Below, in pieces: positions 48,903 through 56,844 of a stretch of DNA of 64,000 nucleotides. Both the position numbers and the translations under genes were made by a program. Source of the DNA: JBOZRQ01 sp050789255. Lineage in GTDB: Bacteria; Bacillota; Sulfobacillia; Symbiobacteriales; Symbiobacteriaceae. The DNA is taken from positions 113,215 through 177,214 of the forward strand of contig JBOZRQ010000011.1 of the NCBI GenBank assembly GCA_050789255.1. Reading direction: 5' to 3'. The notes beneath the pieces were generated by a model. The model did not search any database, was not told the DNA's origin, and saw only the letters and a program-made list of their open reading frames with translations. How positions within the stretch are numbered: position 1 is the stretch's first letter; each line of letters starts with the position of its first letter.

Positions 48903-49169
48903 GATGCGGAAGACAAAGAGATTCTGCGTGCACTGCTCGCCGGGCAACAAGCCTTGGTGGCCACCGTGCAGGGCATCGAAGCTAGGCTGGATAGGATCGA
49001 AGCGACGCTCGAACGGGTCGTCATCGACGTGGGCGTCATCAAGGAGCAACTCAAAGACCTTGAGGCCGTCGACCGCTTTATGATGCACCGGTCCGCCGAG
49101 ATCGAGGCCGAGCTGGAAGTCATCAAGCGGCGCCAGAAAGCGTCGCATACCAAAGGAGCCGGGGACTAG
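48900..49169 (+). CDS. Small coiled-coil protein
   Basis: An 89-residue, highly charged helical protein: EDKEILRALLAGQQALVATV, GIEARLDRIEATLERVVIDV and GVIKEQLKDLEAVDRFMMHR show continuous heptads. It resembles the many small bacterial coiled-coil proteins (for example DUF3450-like or phage helper proteins) but has no specific family. ATG 48900; a terminator overlaps its stop codon. Possibly co-transcribed with the gene at 48220. Confidence 0.65.
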   Translation: MDAEDKEILRALLAGQQALVATVQGIEARLDRIEATLERVVIDVGVIKEQLKDLEAVDRFMMHRSAEIEAELEVIKRRQKASHTKGAGD

Positions 49170-49186
49170 CCCCCGGCTCCTTTCTC
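49152..49186. terminator. Terminator overlapping the coiled-coil gene stop
   Basis: AAAGGAGCCGGGG pairs with CCCCCGGCTCCTTT; the stop codon lies in the loop. T-rich on both sides, so it can also serve the convergent membrane-protein gene. Confidence 0.85.
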
Positions 49187-49193
49187 TCTCCCA

Positions 49194-49712
49194 TCATCCC
49201 TGGTGAACAATCTGCAATGCCTCTACGTATGCACTCCAGCCGACTAGCACCAGAGCAGTGACCAGTCCCACAAGGTCTGACCAAGCCAATCGGATATCGG
49301 CCCAACGACGAATCCGCTCCGTTCGAGTATCCACCCAGGAACGCTGGCGCCACAGCGGAACGTTCGCCAGGGCAGCGGCAACCAGGACGTATGCGGTCAA
49401 TTCGCGCAGCCCGGACCTCGTCCATGCTACAGAGAGCGTTGGTGCCATGGGTCCTGCGGAACTGGGCAATCCAAAGGAGTTCGTCCCCAAGAGGATTCCG
49501 TATAGGGCAAGAGAGACCCATGGAATCAGATACCCCAACGGAAAGCGCCCAACGTGGAACCAGCTGGCTATAGCTGTGACGCCAATCCCGCGTAGCAGGT
49601 TATGGAAGGCGATGCTCACAGCAATGGCTGTGACACCGTACTCCGCTGTGTCCGGTAGTCCTTGCGTCACGAATCCTGCCCACCTGGAGATGATGCCTGG
49701 CGGTAGCCACAA
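49194..49712 (-). CDS. Integral membrane protein (weakly SpoIIM-like)
   Basis: About 172 residues with four to five hydrophobic segments (VTAIAVSIAFHNLLRGIGVT; GYLIPWVSLALYGILLGTNS; AYVLVAAALANVPLW; SDLVGLVTALVLVGWSAYVE). The FHNLLRGIG ... GILLGTNSFG arrangement recalls the SpoIIM/DUF95 family (H-N-x-R ... G-x-x-x-G-x-N), but the match is weak. The start is uncertain: TTG 49712 has no ribosome site. Divergent from the Fic gene. Composition is less GC-rich than its neighbours. Confidence 0.5.
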   Translation of the reverse strand: MWLPPGIISRWAGFVTQGLPDTAEYGVTAIAVSIAFHNLLRGIGVTAIASWFHVGRFPLGYLIPWVSLALYGILLGTNSFGLPSSAGPMAPTLSVAWTRSGLRELTAYVLVAAALANVPLWRQRSWVDTRTERIRRWADIRLAWSDLVGLVTALVLVGWSAYVEALQIVHQG

Positions 49713-49858
49713 GTAGCTGCTGTAGCAGCGATGACATACCGCACCTCCTGGTTCGACACGTTACTCCTTACCAAGAAGACCGGCAAAACACACCGTTTCG
49801 TTCGCCGGATGTGGTACAATTTGGACATCAAGCCCATGCGGAAAGGCGGATCCCTTGG

Positions 49859-50611
49859 ATGACGTTGGACCAACAGCTCATCGCGATCGACCGCAAGAAA
49901 GCGCTGCTCGACCAGCTGCGACCGTTGCCCGCCGCGACGGTCCGGACGATCGGGGAGGCAACCCGCCTTGAGTGGACGTACCATAGCAACGCCCTCGAAG
50001 GCAACACGCTGTCCCTCAGGGAGACCCAGGTCGTGTTGGAAGGGCTGACGATCGGCGGCGGCAAGACCCTGCGGGAGCACCTGGAGGTCACGAACCACGC
50101 GCAAGCCGTTGATTATCTGGCAGACCTAGTCGCCCGGCAGGAGCCCCTGACGCCCTATGTGGTCAGGCAACTTCACAGCATCATCATGCGGGGGATCGAT
50201 GACGCAAACGCAGGAACGTGGCGATCGGTACCCGTCGCAATTAGCGGCAGCAGGCATGTGCCACCGGCAACGGTCGCTTCCGCGATGAACGATCTCTTCG
50301 ACTGGTATCGGTCAAATGAACTTGCCTTACACCCCGTGATGTTGGCGGCCCGCTTTCATCACCGGTTCGTTTACATCCACCCATTCACCGATGGCAACGG
50401 ACGGACGGCCCGGCTCCTGATGAACCTGATCCTTATGCGCCACGGCTATCCGCCGGCGATTATCAAGGCCGACCCGCAGCGCCGCATCGCCTACCTTGAT
50501 GCGCTTGAGCAGGCCAGCGTGGAGAACGTTCTGGAACCGTTTGAGCAGGTGGTCTCGGAGGCGGTCAGCGAAAGCCTGGATCGGTATCTGCAGTGGACAA
50601 GGTCGGACTGA
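49859..50611 (+). CDS. Fic-domain protein with class II inhibitory helix
   Basis: A 250-residue Fic enzyme. Catalytic motif HPFTDGNGRTARLLMN (H174 onward) is complete, so AMP or another nucleotide moiety can in principle be transferred to target hydroxyls. The N-terminal helix contains SNALEGN (S43, E47), the (S/T)xxxE(G/N) autoinhibitory motif of class II Fic proteins, so no separate antitoxin is required. The beta-hairpin flap SVPVAISGSRHVPP precedes it. ATG 49859 with GAAAGGCGG about nine bases upstream; TACAAT at 49813 is a possible -10 element. Ends at a bidirectional terminator. Confidence 0.88.
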   Translation: MTLDQQLIAIDRKKALLDQLRPLPAATVRTIGEATRLEWTYHSNALEGNTLSLRETQVVLEGLTIGGGKTLREHLEVTNHAQAVDYLADLVARQEPLTPYVVRQLHSIIMRGIDDANAGTWRSVPVAISGSRHVPPATVASAMNDLFDWYRSNELALHPVMLAARFHHRFVYIHPFTDGNGRTARLLMNLILMRHGYPPAIIKADPQRRIAYLDALEQASVENVLEPFEQVVSEAVSESLDRYLQWTRSD

Positions 50612-50612
50612 C

Positions 50613-50645
50613 AAAAAGGCGGTGCTGAGCGCACCGCCTTTCACT
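50613..50645. terminator. Bidirectional terminator
   Basis: AAAGGCGGTGC pairs with GCACCGCCTTT around a five-base loop, flanked by A-run and T-rich DNA, between the Fic gene (+) and the metal ATPase gene (-). Confidence 0.85.
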
Positions 50646-50653
50646 TTGCCAAC

Positions 50654-52567
50654 TTACGCGGCCCGGGTCCGGAAGGCCAGCAGCCGCAGGCCGTTGAAGG
50701 CCACCAGGATCGTGGAGCCCTCATGCCCCACCACCGCGAGGGGCAGGGTCAGCCCCCGGAACAGGACCGTCGAGACCAGCCCCAGGATGACCAGGATCGA
50801 GAAGCCCAGGTTCTGGAGCACCACGGTGCGGGCCGAGCGGGCCAGGCGGATCGCCTCCGGGATCTTGCCGACCTCCTCGGACATCAGCACGAGATCTGCG
50901 GTCTCCATGGCCACGTCGGAGCCGATGCCGCCCATGGCCACGCCCACGTCGGCGGCGGCCAGCGCCGGGGCGTCGTTGACGCCGTCGCCCACCATGGCGA
51001 CCGAGCCGTACTTGGCCCGCAGCTCGTGGATCACCTGCAGCTTCTGCTCGGGGAGCAGCTCGGAGCGGACCTCGTCGACGCCCAGGCGCTCCGCCATCAT
51101 CGCTGCGGCCCGCCGGTTGTCGCCGGTGAGCATCACCGTGCGTACGATCCCGAGCCGCTTGAGTTGCAGCAGGGTCTCGTGGGCCTCGGGGCGCAGGGTG
51201 TCGGCCAGCCCGATGATCCCCAGCAGCTTGCCGCCGCTGACCACCACCATGGTGGTCAGGCCCGACTCATAGAGCCCCGCAAGCCGGGCGCCCACCTCCT
51301 CGGAGGGCGTCAGCCCGAGGTCCTGGAGCAGGCGGGGCGCCCCCACCACCACCTCACGACCGTCGACCAAGGCCCGGGCGCCGAGCCCCGGCAGGGCCTG
51401 GAACTCATCCGCCTTGCTGAAGGCGATCCCCCGCTCCCGGGCCGAGCGAATCACAGCTGTTGCCAGGGGGTGCTCCGACCGGGACTCCGCCGCGGCCGCC
51501 AGCTGCAGCAACTCCGCCTCGGTGATATCGTCCTCCGGCAGGATCTCCACCACGCTGGGGCGCCCGGTCGTGAGCGTGCCGGTCTTATCGAACGCCACCA
51601 CCTTGACCCCCGCCACCGCCTCCAGGTGGCGCCCGCCCTTAAAGAGGATGCCGGCCCTGGCGGCCCGGGCAATCCCGGACAGGATCGCCGCCGGGGTGGA
51701 GATGACCAGGGCGCACGGGCTCGCCACCACCAGGAGCATCATCGCCCGGTAGAAGCTGCCGGGCCAGGTGTCCCAGCCGACCAGCGGGGGCAGCACCCAG
51801 GCGATGGCAGCCGCACCGATGACGATCAGGGTGTAGTAGCGGTCGATCCAGTCGGTCAGGCGCTGGGTGGCGGCCTTCTGGGCCTGCGCCTCCTCCACCA
51901 CCCGGATGATCCGGGCCAGGGTGGACTCCGACGCCCGCTTGGTGACGGCGAATTCGATCGACCCGTTGGCGTTGACGGTGCCGGCGAAGACCTTGTCCCC
52001 CGGCCCTTTCTCCACCGGGATCGACTCGCCGGTGATCGCCGCCTCATTCACCGCGGTGCTGCCCCGGCGGATCTCGCCGTCGGCGGGGATGCGCTCGCCG
52101 GGTCCCACAATGACCAGGTCGGCGACCTGCAGGTCGCCCACGGGGACCCGCTCCTCGCGGCCCTCCCGGCGGACCAGGGCATCCTCGGGCGCCAGGGCCA
52201 TCAGCTTGCGGATCGCCTTGCGGGTGCGCCCGACGGCGAAGGACTCCAGGGTGGCCGAGAGCGTGAAGAGGAACATCAGCATGGCGCCCTCTTCCCAGCG
52301 GCCCAGCACGGCTGCCCCGGCGGCGCCGAGGATCATCAGGAAGTTGATATCGAGCGTCTTCTCCTCGATCAGCGCCTTGGCGCCTTCAATCAGGCGGGAG
52401 TACCCGCCGGTGCCGTAGCTTACCACATAGAGCGGGATGTAGACCCAGGCGCTGGCCCCCAACCAGCGTTCGGCGACGTACCCCGCCGCCAGAAAGACGG
52501 CGCAGAGGATGGTGGCCATGAGAAGCGGCCTTACCTCGTCCTCGTCGTGTGCATGATGATGATCCAT
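50654..52567 (-). CDS. P1B-4-type heavy-metal ATPase (PfeT/CoaT-like)
   Basis: A 637-residue metal-exporting P-type ATPase. His-rich N-terminus (MDHHHAHDEDE) without a CxxC domain; TGES in AAITGESIPVEKG; SPC metal site in TM4 (VVASPCALVIS); DKTGTLTTG with the phosphorylated Asp near 325; GDGVNDAPAL; and HEGST in the last helices (VVGHEGSTILVAFNGLR). SPC plus HEG marks the P1B-4 subgroup, which exports Fe(II), Co(II) or Zn(II). ATG 52567 with GGGGGGAG upstream. Tandem Fur/PerR-like boxes in its promoter region favour iron export (PfeT-like). Monocistronic. Confidence 0.9.
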   Translation of the reverse strand: MDHHHAHDEDEVRPLLMATILCAVFLAAGYVAERWLGASAWVYIPLYVVSYGTGGYSRLIEGAKALIEEKTLDINFLMILGAAGAAVLGRWEEGAMLMFLFTLSATLESFAVGRTRKAIRKLMALAPEDALVRREGREERVPVGDLQVADLVIVGPGERIPADGEIRRGSTAVNEAAITGESIPVEKGPGDKVFAGTVNANGSIEFAVTKRASESTLARIIRVVEEAQAQKAATQRLTDWIDRYYTLIVIGAAAIAWVLPPLVGWDTWPGSFYRAMMLLVVASPCALVISTPAAILSGIARAARAGILFKGGRHLEAVAGVKVVAFDKTGTLTTGRPSVVEILPEDDITEAELLQLAAAAESRSEHPLATAVIRSARERGIAFSKADEFQALPGLGARALVDGREVVVGAPRLLQDLGLTPSEEVGARLAGLYESGLTTMVVVSGGKLLGIIGLADTLRPEAHETLLQLKRLGIVRTVMLTGDNRRAAAMMAERLGVDEVRSELLPEQKLQVIHELRAKYGSVAMVGDGVNDAPALAAADVGVAMGGIGSDVAMETADLVLMSEEVGKIPEAIRLARSARTVVLQNLGFSILVILGLVSTVLFRGLTLPLAVVGHEGSTILVAFNGLRLLAFRTRAA

Positions 52568-52662
52568 GAACGTTCTCCCCCCATCGCTTCTCTTCAGGCC
52601 TTCTATTCATTAGACGCAGCGAGGAGCAGAAGGATTACGCCCCCTCACAAAGTTTATTTAGA

Positions 52663-52699
52663 TGACTCTAATTCTCAATGACGATGATTCTAATTCTCA
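52663..52699 (-). promoter_or_regulatory. Tandem Fur/PerR-like boxes
   Basis: Read toward the ATPase gene, TGAGAATTAGAATCA (52699-52685) and TGAGAATTAGAGTCA (52677-52663) are direct repeats starting 22 bases apart, two helical turns. Each resembles the 7-1-7 consensus TGATAAT-N-ATTATCA of Fur-family regulators, better on the left half. They lie about 100-130 bases before the start codon. Confidence 0.55.
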
Positions 52700-52742
52700 C
52701 TGCGACCGCTTCTCGCACTACTTTTGCACGATGACCCCCGCG

Positions 52743-52780
52743 AAAACGGGCGCCCACTCCACTACGGAGTCGGCGCCCGC
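52743..52780 (-). terminator. Rho-independent terminator of glnS
   Basis: On the minus strand CGGGCGCCGACTCC pairs with GGAGTGGGCGCCCG and is followed by TTTTC, about 15 bases after the glnS stop. Confidence 0.85.
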
Positions 52781-52792
52781 CCTGCAAGCAAA

Positions 52793-54466
52793 TTATGCCT
52801 TGGCCTTGGCCCAGGAGTCCTTCAGCCCGATGGTGCGGTTGAAGACCATCTCACCCTCGGTCGAGTCCGGGTCGACGCAGAAGTACCCGTGCCGCATGAA
52901 CTGGAAGCGAGAGCCGGGGGTCGCAGCGGCGGCAGCGGGCTCGACCAGGCAGCCCGACAGCAGCTGGAGGGAGTCCGGGTTGAGGTTGGTCATGAAGTCG
53001 CCGCCCTCGGCGGGGTTCTCGGTCAGGAAGAGGTTCTCGTAGAGCCGCACCGTGGCCTTCTTGGCGTGGCTAGCCGAGACCCAGTGGATCGTGCCCTTGA
53101 CCTTGCGGCCGTCGGGCGACTCGCCGCCACGGGTGGCCGGGTCGTAGGTGCAGCGCAGCTCCACCACCTCGCCGGTGGCGGGGTCCTTGACGACCTCCTG
53201 GCAGGTGATGAAGTAGGTGCCCTTCAGGCGGACCTCCTTGCCGGGCGCCAGGCGGAAGTACTTGGGCGCCGGCACCTCCATGAAGTCCTCCTGCTCGATG
53301 TAGATCGTGCGGGAGAAGAGCACCGTGCGGCTGCCCGCCGCCGGATCCTCGGGGTTGTTCTCCACCTGGAACTCCTCGACCTGATCCTCGGGGTAGTTGG
53401 TAATGACCACCTTGAGGGGCCGCAGGACCGCCATCATGCGCGGCGCCGTACGGTTGAGATCCTCTCGGATAAAGTGCTCCATCTGCGCCAGGGCGACCAC
53501 GCTGTTGGCCTTGGCCACGCCCACGTCGTTGCAGAAGTTGCGCAGGCCCTCGGGGGTGAAGCCCCGGCGGCGCATGCCCGAGATGGTCGGCATGCGGGGA
53601 TCATCCCAGCCGGCCACATGCCCCTCCTCCACCAGGCGGCGCAGGCCGCGCTTGCTGGTAAGGGTGTGGGTCAGGTTGAGGCGAGCGAACTCGATCTGCT
53701 TGGGCGCCTGGGGGATGTTGAGCTGCTCCAGCAGCCAGTTGTACAGCGGCCGGTGGTCCTCAAACTCCAGGGTGCAGATCGAATGGGTGATGGACTCAAT
53801 CGCATCCGAGAGGGGATGGGCGTAGTCGTACATCGGGTAGATGGACCACTTGTTGCCCGTCCGGTGATGCTCGGCATGCAGAATCCGGTAGAGGACCGGG
53901 TCGCGCATGTTCATGTTGCCGGAGGTCATGTCGATCTTGGCCCGCAGGACCCGGGCGCCGTTCGGGAACTCGCCGTCCCGCATGCGGCGGAACAGGTCCA
54001 GGTTCTCCTCCACCGAGCGGTTGCGGTACGGGCTCTCCTTGCCGGGCTCGGTCAGGCTGCCCCGCTGCTCGCGCATCTCCTCCAGGGAGAGGTCGCAGAC
54101 GTAGGCCTTGCCCGCCTTGATCAGAAGGGTCGCCCATTCGTAGAGCTGCTCGAAGTAGTCGGAGGCGTGGAAGAGGCGGTCATCCCAGTCAAAGCCGAGC
54201 CAGCGCACGTCTGCCTTGATCGACTCGACGTACTCGACCTCTTCCTTGGTGGGGTTGGTGTCGTCGAAGCGCAAGTTGCACAGGCCGCCGTTGGTCGCAG
54301 CGATCCCGAAATTCAGGCAGATGGACTTGGCATGGCCGACGTGCAGGTAGCCGTTGGGCTCCGGTGGGAACCGGGTGTGGACCCTCCCGTCGTACCGGCC
54401 TTGCTGCCTATCCTGATCGATAATGTCCTGAATGAAGTTGGATGATTTAAGCTCCTGCTCCGCCAA
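52793..54466 (-). CDS. glnS: Glutaminyl-tRNA synthetase
   Basis: A 557-residue class Ic synthetase that charges tRNA-Gln directly. PPEPNGYLHVGHAKSICLNF holds the HIGH-type motif (about 35-45); LTHTLTSKRGLRRLVEEG the KMSKS-equivalent; WDDPRMPTISGMRRRGFTPE is diagnostic of GlnRS rather than GluRS. The C-terminal anticodon-binding beta barrels are present. TTG 54466 is preferred (GAGGTGG six bases upstream); the frame is open to 54499. A promoter TTGCAA-N17-TATGCT lies at 54564-54536. No T-box is visible. Most Firmicutes make Gln-tRNA through GatCAB, so a GlnRS here suggests past transfer. Confidence 0.95.
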   Translation of the reverse strand: MAEQELKSSNFIQDIIDQDRQQGRYDGRVHTRFPPEPNGYLHVGHAKSICLNFGIAATNGGLCNLRFDDTNPTKEEVEYVESIKADVRWLGFDWDDRLFHASDYFEQLYEWATLLIKAGKAYVCDLSLEEMREQRGSLTEPGKESPYRNRSVEENLDLFRRMRDGEFPNGARVLRAKIDMTSGNMNMRDPVLYRILHAEHHRTGNKWSIYPMYDYAHPLSDAIESITHSICTLEFEDHRPLYNWLLEQLNIPQAPKQIEFARLNLTHTLTSKRGLRRLVEEGHVAGWDDPRMPTISGMRRRGFTPEGLRNFCNDVGVAKANSVVALAQMEHFIREDLNRTAPRMMAVLRPLKVVITNYPEDQVEEFQVENNPEDPAAGSRTVLFSRTIYIEQEDFMEVPAPKYFRLAPGKEVRLKGTYFITCQEVVKDPATGEVVELRCTYDPATRGGESPDGRKVKGTIHWVSASHAKKATVRLYENLFLTENPAEGGDFMTNLNPDSLQLLSGCLVEPAAAAATPGSRFQFMRHGYFCVDPDSTEGEMVFNRTIGLKDSWAKAKA

Positions 54467-54535
54467 AAGGGACCACCTCTGACTTCGTAAGTCTACCACA
54501 ACCGGCGGGCCGTGGTGAAAATCCCTAACTCTCCA

Positions 54536-54564
54536 AGCATAATCGTATCAGGGCCTGGTTGCAA
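54536..54564 (-). promoter_or_regulatory. SigmaA-type promoter of glnS
   Basis: On the minus strand TTGCAA (54564-54559), exactly 17 bases, TATGCT (54541-54536), about 70 bases before the TTG start. Confidence 0.6.
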
Positions 54565-54572
54565 AGGGTAGG

Positions 54573-55523
54573 TCAAACTTTCATGATGCGAATGGCTGCC
54601 GGATTCGTGGCATTGGAGATTCGGATGTACTCGAAGTCGTAACTACGTTGCTCCCCCGGCTCCAGCCTGTCGGCGAGGAAGTGCCACCACTGGTTCTCCT
54701 CCGGGCATGTCCAACTGACCACGCCTCGCTGCCGGATGGCGGCGTAGCCAGTCGTGCCCGGTCCGCCACCGCCTGCTGTAAACTCGATCTCGGCCGGATG
54801 GTCCTGGTCGTTGGTGATCATCACGTGATAAAGGTAGGGAAGCCCCCAGTTGCCCAGGTTGGCGCCTGTTTCGCAGGCGTGGACAAGCCCGGTGCAGGGA
54901 TCGCGGATGGCGACCATCTCGTCGGGGGATGCGCAGGTGTGCGTGTTCCAGGAGACCGGCAGCTCCGAGGTCCGCAGGGCGACCTGTGCACGGATCGCCA
55001 CGCTGTCCCCCACTCCGCGGTACTGGATGCTGGCGGGATCCCACGGATAGCAGGTTGCCCTCCTATCTATGGAGGCACGGTCCCTGTAGACGTAGACCAA
55101 GCACCACACCGGTGCGGTTGTAGTGAAGCGCAGCAGGGTATTGAAGTAGGCTCTTGCTGGAACGGACTCCTGCACCAGCCAGACGGACCGCTTCGGCAGG
55201 ATGCGCACAGGCGGACGCGGGGTGTAGGCATAGTAGTCTGCCCACACCCCGCCCTCCACATCGCACCAGTTTGGATAGTCGCCCGAGTGGCGATGGCCAT
55301 GATTCTTCAGCAGGACCTGTGCCTGGCGGGCGCCCGGGTTGACCACCTGTACGCCAAAGGTGACCGGCACATCGATCTCGCTGACGTACGATGCGAAGAG
55401 CTGCGCCTCCCCGGTCACCAGCACCCGATTCAGGTAGTGGTGCTCAAGGGCCTTTTGCGGCAGCCGTTCCGGGTAGTTGCAGTAGATCCACCGACCGGGG
55501 ATGCGTTCAAACCTACTTTGCAC
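54573..55523 (-). CDS. Hypothetical beta-rich protein
   Basis: A 316-residue protein with no recognised family and no signal peptide. It is beta-rich with many aromatic and Cys residues (RWIYCNYPERLPQKALEHHY; ASYVSEIDVPVTFGVQVVNP; VKNHGH-type turn; TGANLGNWGLPYLYHVMITN; RQRGVVSWTCPEENQWWHFL). Repeated phrases about ligands of beta-sandwiches suggest two similar domains of about 140 residues. The GTG start overlaps the end of the M48 protease gene by eleven bases, so translation is probably coupled and the two may work together. Function unknown. Confidence 0.65.
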   Translation of the reverse strand: MQSRFERIPGRWIYCNYPERLPQKALEHHYLNRVLVTGEAQLFASYVSEIDVPVTFGVQVVNPGARQAQVLLKNHGHRHSGDYPNWCDVEGGVWADYYAYTPRPPVRILPKRSVWLVQESVPARAYFNTLLRFTTTAPVWCLVYVYRDRASIDRRATCYPWDPASIQYRGVGDSVAIRAQVALRTSELPVSWNTHTCASPDEMVAIRDPCTGLVHACETGANLGNWGLPYLYHVMITNDQDHPAEIEFTAGGGGPGTTGYAAIRQRGVVSWTCPEENQWWHFLADRLEPGEQRSYDFEYIRISNATNPAAIRIMKV

Positions 55524-56757
55524 CGTAGCGCACCGCCATCTGAATCCGCCGGACGATGGACGGGTGCGAGTGGTTCAGGAACTCGACCACGGCGGGGGGT
55601 TCCACGTCGCTGGGGTTCTCCCCGGCCAGCTTCTTGAACCCGCTGACGAAGGCCGTCGGATTGCCCGTGGCCCGCAAGGCGAAGGCGTCGGCCCGGACCT
55701 CCATGCGCCGGGAGATGACGTTGTCGAAGGGCCCGGTCACCGCCCCCAGCAGCGAGAGCATGAGCATCAGGAGCGCCAGGCCCCGGGCAGCGTGCGGGGA
55801 CCCGATGTTCAGCGGCCCCACGCCGATCATCCGGTTGAGCATCCATGCGGCCAGGAAGAGGGTAACTGCCGCCCCAGCCCCGCCGAGGAGCCAGCTGGTG
55901 AGCACGTCCCCGTAGGCGGCATGGGCGAGCTCATGGGCGAGCACCACCTCCACCTCTTCTGGGGTGAACTGCCTGAGGAGGGTGTCGTAGACGAAGATGT
56001 CCTTGGTGGGGCCGAGCCCCGTCACCATGGCGTTGACCCGGGAGGACTTCTTGCTGACCAGCACCTCGTGGACGGCCTCCACCTCCACGCCGGCCTTGTC
56101 GGCCAGGCGCTGGACCATCGCCTGGACCTGGGGGTCCCGCACGGGGACGATCTCATCGAACAGCGGCATCACGACTACCGGCATGGCAGCGATCAAGAGG
56201 CCATAAGCGGCGAACTGAACGGCGGCGCCGGGCAGCCACCAGCCCCGGGGGAAGCGGCGGATCAGCCAGTAGAGCGGCATCCAGATGAGCAGGCTCAGCA
56301 CCAGGTCGAGCCCCTGGCCCAGCACATAGTCCTTCAGCCAGGCCCCCAGGCCTTCCTTGGAGAGCCCGTAGGCCCGTTCGTGGACGAAACCGAGGTAGTA
56401 GTCGAAGGGCAGGTCGACCAGGGCCGAGATCAGGGCGATGCCGGCGGCCACGGCGGCGAGTTCGAGCCACAGCCTTCCTTTGCCCAGCGCCTCCAGGCGG
56501 CGCAGCAGGCGGGCGCCGCCCTCGGAGAAGCAGAGCCAGGCCATGACCCCCAGGCTGACCACCGACTCAAGGGTGGCGGCGACCATGGCCTCCCGGGTGA
56601 ATCTGCGGCCCAGGTTGAGCCAGTCCAGCGAGAAGTGCCGGAGCGCCTCCTGGCTGAACGGGCGGTCCGCGAGCGTCGCGAACAGGGGGATCGCCAGCAG
56701 GGCGATGGTCAGGCCCCAGAGAACCATCCAGAAGCGCCGAACGACAACGGTCCGCAA
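55513..56757 (-). CDS. M48-family membrane metalloprotease (Ste24-like)
   Basis: About 414 residues. The N-terminal half has five to six transmembrane segments of the peptidase_M48_N type; the catalytic site is HELAHAAYGD (H275, E276, H279) after TKDIFVYDTLLRQFTPEEVE. Downstream HSHPSIVRRI is the conserved end. Ste24-like enzymes cleave C-terminal or membrane-proximal peptides; bacterial members handle membrane-protein quality control. TTG 56757 has GAGGTGA seven bases upstream; GTG 56766 touches the site. Upstream of, and overlapping, the hypothetical gene at 54573. Confidence 0.9.
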   Translation of the reverse strand: MRTVVVRRFWMVLWGLTIALLAIPLFATLADRPFSQEALRHFSLDWLNLGRRFTREAMVAATLESVVSLGVMAWLCFSEGGARLLRRLEALGKGRLWLELAAVAAGIALISALVDLPFDYYLGFVHERAYGLSKEGLGAWLKDYVLGQGLDLVLSLLIWMPLYWLIRRFPRGWWLPGAAVQFAAYGLLIAAMPVVVMPLFDEIVPVRDPQVQAMVQRLADKAGVEVEAVHEVLVSKKSSRVNAMVTGLGPTKDIFVYDTLLRQFTPEEVEVVLAHELAHAAYGDVLTSWLLGGAGAAVTLFLAAWMLNRMIGVGPLNIGSPHAARGLALLMLMLSLLGAVTGPFDNVISRRMEVRADAFALRATGNPTAFVSGFKKLAGENPSDVEPPAVVEFLNHSHPSIVRRIQMAVRYGAK

Positions 56758-56844
56758 AAATCTCACCTCTGTTGGCGATTTTTATGCACCGCTTCGCCGG
56801 GCTAGTCCGTCTATTGGGTTGAAAATCCATAGGAGGTAAGAACC

